A stretch of 64,000 nucleotides of DNA from an uncultured Bacilli bacterium (GTDB taxonomy: Bacteria > Bacillota_I > Bacilli_A > RF39 > UBA660), in NCBI GenBank assembly GCA_934096235.1, contig CAKOLO010000003.1, positions 1 through 64,000 of the forward strand, in the 5' to 3' direction. Each line of letters starts with the position of its first letter. Within the stretch, counting starts at the first letter, position 1. The notes beneath the pieces were generated by a model. The model saw only the letters and a list, made by a program, of their open reading frames with translations. It had not been told where the DNA came from and ran no database searches. Shown here piece by piece: positions 41,032-49,486 of the stretch. The position numbers and the translations under genes were made by a program.

Positions 41032-41361
41032 ATGGTAGATGAATATTCTAATATAGATGTATATGTACCAGTTAAGGTAGTAAATGGTAGAGCCAAAAGA
41101 GATGTTTCAATGTTACTATTTTCTAAAGATACTGGATATGGTGAAGCTTCATATTATGTTTATAATGCCATATCACATAAATTCTTTAGAGAAGATAATA
41201 TAATGAGATTTTTAATAGCTAATAAAATAACTAAACTTGCTAAGATAAATCCTACTAAAAAGAATGGAATAGTAGTAGGACTTGGAAAAGCTATTTCTGA
41301 TTCTGAGAGTGCTAAAGTATATAGAAAAATGGTATCTCTTAATCGTAATTTTACTTTATAA
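41032..41361 (+). CDS. Small protein of unknown function
   Basis: A 109-residue soluble protein, no signal or span, basic at the C-terminus. It begins MVDEYSNIDVYVPVKVVNGRA. The composition is mixed alpha/beta and no family is recognised. It has its own promoter, a good ribosome site and a terminator, so it is very probably real. It lies between the DUF285 remnant and the second surface cluster. Confidence 0.7.
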   Translation: MVDEYSNIDVYVPVKVVNGRAKRDVSMLLFSKDTGYGEASYYVYNAISHKFFREDNIMRFLIANKITKLAKINPTKKNGIVVGLGKAISDSESAKVYRKMVSLNRNFTL

Positions 41362-41368
41362 AATAATT

Positions 41369-41390
41369 GAAGGATAAAATCCTTCTTTTT
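41369..41390 (+). terminator. Terminator of the gene at 41032
   Basis: Stem GAAGGAT/ATCCTTC with loop AAA, then TTTTT. Confidence 0.9.
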
Positions 41391-41402
41391 AATTGGAAAA
41401 TA

Positions 41403-41431
41403 TTGTGTTTTTTAAAAATCTAGTATATAAT
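41403..41431 (+). promoter_or_regulatory. Promoter of the second surface cluster
   Basis: TTGTGT (41403-41408), 17-bp spacer, TATAAT (41426-41431), then the ribosome site AGGAGG before the ATG at 41465. Confidence 0.68.
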
Positions 41432-41464
41432 TAACTTGTATAATGTATAGAGTAGGAGGATATA

Positions 41465-42583
41465 ATGAGGTGCATAGCAGATGTTTTTTTAAAACAAAAA
41501 GCTAAATGCATTCTAAAAAATGTAGATATACTTATTCGTGATGAGATAGTTCCATATCCAAAAGATATAGAAGAATTTGAAATAGTAATAGATAAATTCT
41601 ATCAAGACTTCTTTTTTGGACATAGAAACATTGATAAGGCTCTAGAAGAATATACAGAGATATTTCTAAAATATGATGTAGATAGTATTGTACCAAAAAG
41701 AATGCTTTTACTTATTTTTGAGAATGTGGTAGATTACCTAGATTTAATTGATAATGAAAAGTTATTTGATTGGTATTATCTAGTAGCTAAATTAATACTT
41801 CTAAATATAGCATTAGAAGAATATTCTAATTCATTAACTGAAGAGAAAATAGATTATGATGATATAATTAAGATATTTGAAGTTAAGAATAAGTCAATAT
41901 TTGATGATGAAGTAAAAGAACTATTTAATGAGAATTATATTAAGATTATTAAGAATATTACTAAAGAAGTTAAGGCTAATAAGAAATGTATTAGAGAACT
42001 TAATAAGTCTCCATTAAAAGTATATTATGATATAGTTGGTACTTTAGATAAAATAGACTATAAAATATCTAGAATACACTTTGATAATGAAGAGTTTAGT
42101 GGTTTGGATGAACGTCATGTATATGATGCGTTTATTAAATATAATTTTGCGATAGATTTTAAGTATATTGAGGCTGAAAGCGTAAGCTTTGAAGTTATTA
42201 AAGAAGTATTTTCTGGTAAACATAATACATTATATTTCATAAAACTTCCGAATGGATTTTTTAGACTTAGAACTAATGTAACTAAATTACTTAATATTAT
42301 AGAGCCTAAGACTTTAAATCATTTTGTGTTTTTAGTTCCATATAGTGAGATTATTTCTAGAGATGTTAAAGTTAAAGAATTAAGAGATGCTGGTGTTAAG
42401 ATTGGTGTTTATCATTTAAATACTCTAGAACAAAAATCAATTAAACTTAAAGGTTTAGTAGAATATGTATTTTTAAAACCTAGTGAAGTTACTAATTATA
42501 AAAGTATTATTGATTTTTCAAGAACTATTAATTCTATAATAGTAGAAGAAAATGACAATAAAACTTATAAAATTTATAAGTAG
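41465..42583 (+). CDS. Cytoplasmic protein, possible degenerate EAL domain
   Basis: A 372-residue protein with no signal or span. The first 200 residues are helical and unrecognised. The last ~150 faintly follow an EAL fold: FVFLVPYSEI, VKELRDAGVKIGVYHLNTLEQKS in the place of LxxxGxxIALDDFGxGxSS, then LVEYVFLKPSEV in the place of the VDxIKIDRSFV strand. The catalytic EAL and DDFGTG residues are missing, so no c-di-GMP hydrolysis is expected. First gene of the cluster, nine bases before a TasA-like gene. Confidence 0.5.
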   Translation: MRCIADVFLKQKAKCILKNVDILIRDEIVPYPKDIEEFEIVIDKFYQDFFFGHRNIDKALEEYTEIFLKYDVDSIVPKRMLLLIFENVVDYLDLIDNEKLFDWYYLVAKLILLNIALEEYSNSLTEEKIDYDDIIKIFEVKNKSIFDDEVKELFNENYIKIIKNITKEVKANKKCIRELNKSPLKVYYDIVGTLDKIDYKISRIHFDNEEFSGLDERHVYDAFIKYNFAIDFKYIEAESVSFEVIKEVFSGKHNTLYFIKLPNGFFRLRTNVTKLLNIIEPKTLNHFVFLVPYSEIISRDVKVKELRDAGVKIGVYHLNTLEQKSIKLKGLVEYVFLKPSEVTNYKSIIDFSRTINSIIVEENDNKTYKIYK

Positions 42584-42591
42584 GTGAAGTT

Positions 42592-43281
42592 ATGGATAAT
42601 ACTGTTAAAGTAACTGCTAAAAAAATATATAGAAGAAAATTATTCACTAGAATAGTTAAGATGGGTTTATTAATATTATTACTATTCTTTTCAGTATTAT
42701 ATTTAATACTTTATGTAGTTAATAGTAATGGATACTTTACAATTAAGTTAGATAAGAATCTTAAGTCTGAAAGACATATACTTTTATCTTCTGATTCAGA
42801 GTTCTCAGCTGAAACAGTTGAAATTAAAGTTAAAGGATTAGAGTATATGGATAATATCACTGAAGGATGGATTCCTTTTGATGATTTAACATCAAAAGAA
42901 GGTGATCATAGTGATGATAACTATATCGCTTATACATTCTTTGTAAAGAATGATGGCAAAGAAAATGTAAACTATAAAACTAAAATAGTTGTTGAATCTG
43001 TTATAAAGAATGTTGATGAAGCTGTTAGAGTGGCTATCTATACTAATGGCGAACGTAAGGTTTATGCTAAAAAGGCCAAGGATGGTAATGCAGAACCTAA
43101 TACAATATCGTTTTTATCAAATCATTTAATTATGCAACAAGATAGAAATAACATTAAGCCTGGTGAAATAGACAGGTACACTGTAGTTGTTTGGCTTGAA
43201 GGAAAAGACCCTGAATGTATCGATGATATAATTGGTGGAGAAATGAAGATGGCGATGGTAATTACTGAGAAAACTGATTAA
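42592..43281 (+). CDS. TasA-like anchored protein
   Basis: A 229-residue protein with a basic head, one span (about 20-45) and an outside beta domain. The middle (YIAYTFFVKNDGKENVNYKTKI) has the N-D-G strand pattern of TasA-like domains. The end has IDRYTVVVWLEGKDPEC. That W-x-E-G-x-D block recurs in the proteins at 43301, 49487 and 50656 and marks a subfamily specific to this cluster. It lacks the usual SYAWF cleavage motif, so it may stay anchored. Confidence 0.65.
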   Translation: MDNTVKVTAKKIYRRKLFTRIVKMGLLILLLFFSVLYLILYVVNSNGYFTIKLDKNLKSERHILLSSDSEFSAETVEIKVKGLEYMDNITEGWIPFDDLTSKEGDHSDDNYIAYTFFVKNDGKENVNYKTKIVVESVIKNVDEAVRVAIYTNGERKVYAKKAKDGNAEPNTISFLSNHLIMQQDRNNIKPGEIDRYTVVVWLEGKDPECIDDIIGGEMKMAMVITEKTD

Positions 43282-43300
43282 AAAATGAAAGGATTTAATT

Positions 43301-44407
43301 ATGGAAAATGAAAATATGAATAACAATGTTAACAACGTAGTTAATGGTCCTGCTGTTAATACAGTGCCAGAACAACCTGTTGTTAACAATAATGTTGTTA
43401 AAGAAAACAATGAAGAATCTAATAATAATAGAAAAAAGATTCTTACTGCATTTCTTATGTTAATAGTTACTGCTATTTCATTAACTACTGCATCTTATGC
43501 ATGGTTTACTGAAAATACAACTGTTACTGTTGATAGCATTGATGTTAATGTTAGTGCTGCTAATGGTATCCAAGTTTCTGTTGATGCTGTTAACTGGAAG
43601 GCAAATATTTCAACTACTGATATTACTACTAATGCTTATACTGGTAATACTAATCAATTACCAAATCAAATTGTACCAGTTTCTACTATAGGTGATGTAG
43701 ATACTGCTACTGGATTTATGAAAATGTATAAAGGATCTATTGAGGCTGATGCTAGTACTGCTCATGGTTATAGATTAGTTGCTGAACAATCTGTTGAAAA
43801 AGCTGGTACTACTGGAGACTTTATAGCATTTGATTTATTCTTATTAACTACACAAGCTACTACAGTATATTTAACAACTTCTTCTGATGTTGTTGCTACT
43901 GCTGCTAATACAGGACTTAAGAATGCTGCTAGAGTTGCATTCCTTTATGAAGGTAGTGCTGCTACTGGTGCTAGTGCTGATGCTATAGCATTAAAGGGTG
44001 CTGCTAGTCATAATGCTGGTGGAGCTACTAATATATTCTGGGAACCAAACTCAAATGTACATACAGCTGCTGGTGTAGCACAAGCAAACAACTATGGTGA
44101 AACAACTTACGATACAACAACTATAGTTCCAAATTATTATGGAATTAAGGCTCCAATCGCTGCTAATCCAGCAGTAGATTATCAATCAAAAGTTGATACT
44201 TATTTTGGACAAGTAACTCCTGATATTCAAACTCCAGATGGAAATACTGCTAATGGAGAATATAAAACATTATTTAACTTAGCTGCTGGTATTAACAAGA
44301 TTAGAATATATGGATGGGTTGAAGGACAAGATTACGACTGTGAAAACAATGCTTCTGGTTCTAATATTACTTATAATATCCAAATATCTAAGAATGCAAC
44401 AGCATAG
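43301..44407 (+). CDS. Major TasA-like fibre subunit (candidate)
   Basis: A 368-residue protein with an Asn/Val-rich cytoplasmic head (1-45), a span and cleavage motif SLTTASYAWFTENTTV, and an Ala/Thr/Asn-rich mature part (about 300 residues) ending IRIYGWVEGQDYDCENN and NITYNIQISKN. The low-charge, Ala-rich make-up and the position just before a sipW gene suggest an abundant fibre subunit. Ribosome site AAAGGA. Confidence 0.75.
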   Translation: MENENMNNNVNNVVNGPAVNTVPEQPVVNNNVVKENNEESNNNRKKILTAFLMLIVTAISLTTASYAWFTENTTVTVDSIDVNVSAANGIQVSVDAVNWKANISTTDITTNAYTGNTNQLPNQIVPVSTIGDVDTATGFMKMYKGSIEADASTAHGYRLVAEQSVEKAGTTGDFIAFDLFLLTTQATTVYLTTSSDVVATAANTGLKNAARVAFLYEGSAATGASADAIALKGAASHNAGGATNIFWEPNSNVHTAAGVAQANNYGETTYDTTTIVPNYYGIKAPIAANPAVDYQSKVDTYFGQVTPDIQTPDGNTANGEYKTLFNLAAGINKIRIYGWVEGQDYDCENNASGSNITYNIQISKNATA

Positions 44408-44425
44408 TAAGAGTGGAGGCGTAAT

Positions 44426-44980
44426 ATGAAAGGAAAAAAGATTTTAAAAGTTATTTTAGATGTAATAATTTGGGTTGTTATTATTTTAGCAGCTAGTGTA
44501 ACTTTAATTACACTTACATCTCGTGAAAAAGGTGTTTCTAAGATTTTAGGATATGTTCCATTAAATATTCAAACAGGGTCAATGGAACCAACAATTATGA
44601 CAGGCGATTTAATCATTACTAAAGCTTATGATGGAAAGAGTGAGCTTAAAGAAGGTGATGTAATCGCATTCTTCGCTATGGAAGAAAATACAAAAATTAT
44701 TAAGACACACCGTATTAAATCAGTACTTACTGTTAATGGCATGACATCTTATGTTACTCAAGGTGATAATAATACTGGAGAAGATCCACAACAAGTTGCT
44801 CCTGGAGATATTATCTCTGTATGGAATGGAACAAGATTACCGGTTTTAGGTTCAATCTTAACATTCTTAAAGTCTAAAGTTGGATTCTTTGTATGTATCA
44901 TTTTACCTTTAGCAGCATTCTTTATATATCAATTATATAAATTTATAATGTTATTACTAGATTATAAAAAAGTTAAATGA
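44426..44980 (+). CDS. sipW: SipW-type signal peptidase I
   Basis: A 184-residue Ser-His signal peptidase. It has an N-terminal span (about 8-30), S52 in NIQTGSMEPTI, H95 in IKTHRIKS, a TQGDNNTGEDP box and a C-terminal span (about 152-176). It follows the candidate major subunit by 18 bases, its likely substrate. Confidence 0.92.
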   Translation: MKGKKILKVILDVIIWVVIILAASVTLITLTSREKGVSKILGYVPLNIQTGSMEPTIMTGDLIITKAYDGKSELKEGDVIAFFAMEENTKIIKTHRIKSVLTVNGMTSYVTQGDNNTGEDPQQVAPGDIISVWNGTRLPVLGSILTFLKSKVGFFVCIILPLAAFFIYQLYKFIMLLLDYKKVK

Positions 44981-45001
44981 TTTGTTAATATAAAATAAAT
45001 T

Positions 45002-45025
45002 ACTATTCTTCGGAATAGTTTTTTA
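45002..45025 (+). terminator. UUCG-loop terminator after sipW
   Basis: Stem ACTATTC/GAATAGT with the very stable TTCG tetraloop, then TTTTTTA. Confidence 0.93.
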
Positions 45026-45074
45026 TTGTTTAAAAAATATTTGAGTGTTATACTTTTATAGTAGGAGAGTGAAT

Positions 45075-46661
45075 ATGAAAGATAAAGAAAAGAAAATGTT
45101 ATTTGGAATTGGAATAGTATTTTTATTTCTTGCTACTGTAAGTTTATCTTATGCGTACTTTTCAGCAAATATTACTAATAAAGATGTAAAAGATCAAGTA
45201 GTTGAAACTGGTACATTAATGCTAACTTATACAGATGGACCTGAAATAGTAATGAATAATATAAAACCAGGAACATCTATTACTAAAGAAGTAAGTGTAA
45301 AAAATACTGGTACACTTGATACTGCATACAATTTAGTATGGCAAGAACTTTCTAATGAGATTACTAATGATGAAATGGTGATGTCAGCTACTTGTGAAAG
45401 ACGTAATGCAGATGGTGAAGTAGAAGAAGCATGTGAAGGATTAAGTGAGACTGCTATTGGAGCAAATATTGTTAAAAAGAATATTGCTATAGAAAGTGGA
45501 GTAACTCATAAATATGTAATTACTATTACTTTTAAAGAGACAAGTGCAGATCAAAACTATAATCAAAACAAGAAATTTAGTGGTGTTTTGGGAGTAAATG
45601 AATATAAGGTTAATACACCTAAAGCAATTTACTGTACTTTTGATGGAGAACTTACTCAAGGTGCTGAATATGTAAATGGTCAGTATACTTATAGGTATAT
45701 GCAAGAATATAAGGGAAATTCAAATGATTGGAGTAATATTACTAAAGATGGATGGGGAGTTACATTAACTGATAAAACAAGTACTGATCCTGTTACTAGT
45801 GAAATTTGTACTTATATAAATGAAAAGCCTATAATTTCTGCTTCATATATGTATTATAATAGTCAAGCATCAACTATAGACTTAAGCAGCTTTAATACAA
45901 GCAATGTTAATAGTTTTTCACGTACATTTGAGGGGACTGTAGTTAAGGAATTAGATGTAAGCAACTTTGTCACTAAAAAAGTTAGACATATGGATGGTAT
46001 GTTTCAAAAGACAAATTTAACATCAATTGATGTGAGTAATTTTGATACAAGCTACGTTGGTTTTATGAATCAAATGTTTTACAATACAAAATTAACTGAA
46101 ATAAAAGGACTAGAAAATTTTGATACCAGTATGGTTTTATATATGAATAATATGTTTTGGAAATGTCCAGCATCTGTTATAGACGTAAGTAATTTTGATA
46201 CAAGTAGTGTAACTGATATGAGTAGTATGTTTTCGGATACAGTAGCTACAACATTAGATGTAAGTAAATTTAACACTAGTAAAGTTACTAGTATGAGTAG
46301 TATGTTTTCTAATACGCAAGCAACTATATTGGATGTAAGTAATTTTGATACAAGTAATGTTACTAATATGGGTCATATGTTTTCTAGCACTAAAACTGAT
46401 ATATTGGATTTAAGTAGCTTTAATACTTCAAAAGTAAAATATTTCAATAGTATTTTTTATGGTATAAATGCTAAAACTATTTATGCTTCTGATAAATTTA
46501 CTTTTGATAGTGCAATAGAATATGTAGGTATGTTTTCAAATGCTAAAAATATAGTTGGTGGTGCTGGAACTGTGTATAATAGTAAAAAAATTAACAATGA
46601 GTATGCTCACATAGATGGTGGAGTAGATAATCCTGGGTATTTTACATTAAAGACAAATTAA
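45075..46661 (+). CDS. TasA-like / DUF285 repeat surface protein
   Basis: A 528-residue protein from ATG 45075 (TAGGAGAG upstream). The signal span ends TVSLSYAYFSANITN. A TasA-like domain (about 30-180) has LMLTYTDGPEIVMNNIKPGTS, KEVSVKNTGTLDT and TFKETSADQNYNQNKKFSGVLGV. The rest (about 190-528) is a ladder of DUF285 repeats (IDVSNFDTSSVTDMSSMF type), ending GGAGTVYN...PGYFTLKTN. It would display BspA-like repeats on a TasA-type base. The decayed gene at 40416-40982 is a partial copy of the repeat end. Confidence 0.82.
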   Translation: MKDKEKKMLFGIGIVFLFLATVSLSYAYFSANITNKDVKDQVVETGTLMLTYTDGPEIVMNNIKPGTSITKEVSVKNTGTLDTAYNLVWQELSNEITNDEMVMSATCERRNADGEVEEACEGLSETAIGANIVKKNIAIESGVTHKYVITITFKETSADQNYNQNKKFSGVLGVNEYKVNTPKAIYCTFDGELTQGAEYVNGQYTYRYMQEYKGNSNDWSNITKDGWGVTLTDKTSTDPVTSEICTYINEKPIISASYMYYNSQASTIDLSSFNTSNVNSFSRTFEGTVVKELDVSNFVTKKVRHMDGMFQKTNLTSIDVSNFDTSYVGFMNQMFYNTKLTEIKGLENFDTSMVLYMNNMFWKCPASVIDVSNFDTSSVTDMSSMFSDTVATTLDVSKFNTSKVTSMSSMFSNTQATILDVSNFDTSNVTNMGHMFSSTKTDILDLSSFNTSKVKYFNSIFYGINAKTIYASDKFTFDSAIEYVGMFSNAKNIVGGAGTVYNSKKINNEYAHIDGGVDNPGYFTLKTN

Positions 46662-46687
46662 GAAGTTTAAATACTTCTTTTTATTTT
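46660..46687 (+). terminator. Terminator of the TasA/DUF285 gene
   Basis: Stem AAGAAGT/ACTTCTT around a six-base loop, then TTTATTTT. Confidence 0.82.
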
Positions 46688-46775
46688 GATAAATATGAGT
46701 GTATTTCCTTGTAATTTAGGTTTAAAATATGATAGAATTAAACTGAGTATAGAATTAAGAATAGAGGTGGAAGAA

Positions 46776-48359
46776 TTGTCAACGTATATTAGATTTTTAT
46801 ATGATTTATTCGAACAATTCTTTTCTGGAATAATTAATATATTTATGGGTATAGTTAAAGGTATTATTAAGATGTTTAACTTTAAAGCATATTTGAAGAT
46901 ATTAAAAGAATATTCTGGAGAATTTTCAGTTGGTCAGTGGATATTAGTAGGTTTAGCAGTATTACTTATACTTGCATTCTTAGCAGGAATTATCTATTTG
47001 GTATTTTTAGTAATTAGAAATATTTTTAAGTTTAAAAAGACTTTAGTAGAGCAAGAAAGTTTATTAGAAGAAGTTGCTAAACTTGATAGAGATGTTATAA
47101 GACTTAATCAAGAAAAAGAAGAGTTATATGCTTTGAAGGTTTCACAGATTGGTCTTAAACCTCAAGAGAGTGCTTTGAATATAGATTTACCTAATGAAGT
47201 TAAAAGTGGTAATGAAGGTGAAACTAGTGGTGAAACTAGTGAAGAAAGTACTCCTGAAGCAATACCTGAAGCAGCTAATGGAAGTCGTTTCTTCAAGTTA
47301 ACTCAAATTGATGAAGAGTATGAAGGAAAGACACCTGAAAACTTTGGCAATACATTTACTCTTGAAGAATTATGCGACACATTTAGAAATTTTGCTGCTA
47401 GTCGTATGAAACTATATTATAAAGTTAAAATCATTCGTTTATTTGTAGCAGCTCTTGGAGCAACAAGACTTGTAATTTTACAAGGTATCTCTGGTACTGG
47501 TAAGACATCACTTCCATATGCTTGGGGAAAATTTATTAGTAGAGATGCAACTATCGCTTCAGTTCAACCTTCATGGAGAGATAGAACAGAACTATTTGGT
47601 TATTTTAACGAGTTTACTAAAAAGTTTAATGAAACTGAAGTATTAAAAGCTATGTATGAAGCTAGTTATAACGATGAGATGTATTTAACAATACTAGATG
47701 AAATGAATATAGCTCGTGTTGAATACTATTTTGCTGAAATGCTATCTATATTAGAAATGCCTTCTCGTGATGAATGGGTAATAGATTTAGTACCTAATGT
47801 ATGGCCAAATGATCCTAAACATTTACCTGATGGTAAACTTAAAATACCAGATAATATGTGGTATATAGGAACAATTAATAACGATGACTCAACATTCATG
47901 GTTACTGATAAGGTATATGACCGTGCGATGCCAATAGATATTAATGATAAAGGTCAAGCATTTGATGCTCCTGATACAGATGGTATTAGAATTAATAGTA
48001 GTTATTTAGAAAGCTTATTTAATAAAGCTAAACAAGAGCATGCTGTTAGCCAAGATACACTTAATAAACTTGAAGATATGGATAATTATGTTATTGAACA
48101 TTTTAGACTTGCGTTTGGTAACCGTATTGTAAAACATATTAAAGAATTTATTCCAGTATATGTAGCATGTGGTGGTACTGAAATAGATGGATTTGATTAT
48201 ATACTTTGCAAAAAAGTACTTAGAAAGTTTGAACAATTAAACTTATCATTCATTCGTGATGAGATAGATGGATATGTTAAATTCTTAGATAAAACATTTG
48301 GAAAAGAAAATATGAGTGAATGTAAAGAGTATTTAGCAAGACTTAAGAAAGCAATGTAG
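46776..48359 (+). CDS. Membrane-anchored McrB-like AAA+ ATPase
   Basis: 527 residues from TTG 46776, chosen because AGAGGTGG lies five bases upstream; an ATG 90 bases earlier has no ribosome site. A membrane span (about 50-80) is followed by a coiled coil (LLEEVAKLDRDVIRLNQEKEE) and an acidic linker. The AAA+ core has Walker A GISGTGKTS (from G237), Walker B ILDEMN (D308, E309) and a sensor region with WYIGTINNDDSTF, all in the style of the McrB/AAA_5 branch. McrB proper is a cytoplasmic GTPase of a restriction system and has no membrane anchor. The partner DUF2357 gene follows after 12 bases. Confidence 0.8.
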   Translation: MSTYIRFLYDLFEQFFSGIINIFMGIVKGIIKMFNFKAYLKILKEYSGEFSVGQWILVGLAVLLILAFLAGIIYLVFLVIRNIFKFKKTLVEQESLLEEVAKLDRDVIRLNQEKEELYALKVSQIGLKPQESALNIDLPNEVKSGNEGETSGETSEESTPEAIPEAANGSRFFKLTQIDEEYEGKTPENFGNTFTLEELCDTFRNFAASRMKLYYKVKIIRLFVAALGATRLVILQGISGTGKTSLPYAWGKFISRDATIASVQPSWRDRTELFGYFNEFTKKFNETEVLKAMYEASYNDEMYLTILDEMNIARVEYYFAEMLSILEMPSRDEWVIDLVPNVWPNDPKHLPDGKLKIPDNMWYIGTINNDDSTFMVTDKVYDRAMPIDINDKGQAFDAPDTDGIRINSSYLESLFNKAKQEHAVSQDTLNKLEDMDNYVIEHFRLAFGNRIVKHIKEFIPVYVACGGTEIDGFDYILCKKVLRKFEQLNLSFIRDEIDGYVKFLDKTFGKENMSECKEYLARLKKAM

Positions 48360-48371
48360 AAAGGATTAAAG

Positions 48372-49484
48372 ATGAATAAGAACGAATTATTGAATTTATT
48401 AGATGATACAGATAATTTAGCTATGGAACAATTTATTGGTTCTAATGAATCTAAAGTAGTTGTTAATTCATCTTTTCAAAGTGTAGAGTATGATTACTCT
48501 TGGATAGATAAAATAGAAGAGACTCTTGTATATTTGGATAACATTATTAGAAATCCTAAAAGATTCATTATGCAAGAGGAAGAAATAGTTCCAGTTGAGA
48601 AAGCTAAGAAAATTAGTCAAGAAACAATAAAACATTTAGCTCAACATACTGATTTAATACAAGATGTTAGTGAAGATGGAACTATAACACCTAGTAAAGT
48701 ACTTAATGTAAATAAAGAAGAAAGTTTTGATATTTATGAGAATAGATTTGTTATATCTTTATTAAACAACCTTAATTATTTCTTTAAACTTAGAAAAGAA
48801 GCAACTGCGAGTGGAAGTTATGCTAAGAAGAAGAGAATAATGACTTATGATGGTAAGAGTAAGCTTGGTAAAGATGAAGTTAAAATAACACTTAATATGG
48901 AAACAAATTCATTTGAAGATTTAAGTGGTACATCATCTAGTGGAGAAAGTGTTGAACAAAGACTTGCTAAGATTGAGTTAGTAGTAGCTGATTTCTTAAA
49001 AACACCATTTGTTAAAGAACTTGCTAGTGCTGCTCCTGTAAAAAGTCCAATTAGAAAAACTAATACTATTCTTAAAAATCCAAACTTCCAAAAAGCATTG
49101 GAGTTATGGGAATTTATAGAGCAATATGATGTTAAAGATAAAAAAGAAGTAAATGATTCTCATGAAAAAGTAGATGAAGAAAAAACTAAGAATAGAATGG
49201 ATATGGCATTTTTCTTAGATTATGTAATACTTAATGAAAGTGATTCTAACAAGACATTTAAAGAAGATAAAATTAATAGATATGCTCTTCGAAAGTTAAT
49301 AAATGACTTTATGATTAATAATAGAAAATATTCTGAAAAAGAATTTAAGAAAATACTTACTGAAGAGTTTAAAATGGCTCATCAAAGAGAACTTAAAACT
49401 GATAAAGAAATTATTAAGAAGTTTAAGGGACTTCTTAAAGGATATAGAAAGAATAAACAAGATGCGTTTGCATATTTGAGGTAG
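48372..49484 (+). CDS. DUF2357-type partner of the AAA+ ATPase, no nuclease seen
   Basis: A 370-residue soluble protein. The segment VLNVNKEESFDIYENRFVIS is the DUF2357 hallmark, found in proteins paired with McrB-like ATPases (McrC-like systems). In those the C-terminus usually carries a PD-(D/E)xK nuclease. Here the C-terminal third is helical and basic (RELKTDKEIIKKFKGLLKGY) with no visible D...ExK motif. It may be an adaptor that couples the ATPase to surface-protein genes on either side, with which it shares an operon. Confidence 0.68.
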   Translation: MNKNELLNLLDDTDNLAMEQFIGSNESKVVVNSSFQSVEYDYSWIDKIEETLVYLDNIIRNPKRFIMQEEEIVPVEKAKKISQETIKHLAQHTDLIQDVSEDGTITPSKVLNVNKEESFDIYENRFVISLLNNLNYFFKLRKEATASGSYAKKKRIMTYDGKSKLGKDEVKITLNMETNSFEDLSGTSSSGESVEQRLAKIELVVADFLKTPFVKELASAAPVKSPIRKTNTILKNPNFQKALELWEFIEQYDVKDKKEVNDSHEKVDEEKTKNRMDMAFFLDYVILNESDSNKTFKEDKINRYALRKLINDFMINNRKYSEKEFKKILTEEFKMAHQRELKTDKEIIKKFKGLLKGYRKNKQDAFAYLR

Positions 49485-49486
49485 TT

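Noticed and set aside
46776..49484. A classical McrBC restriction system
   Set aside because: The ATPase is membrane-anchored, the DUF2357 protein has no visible nuclease motif, and both share an operon with secreted fibre proteins.
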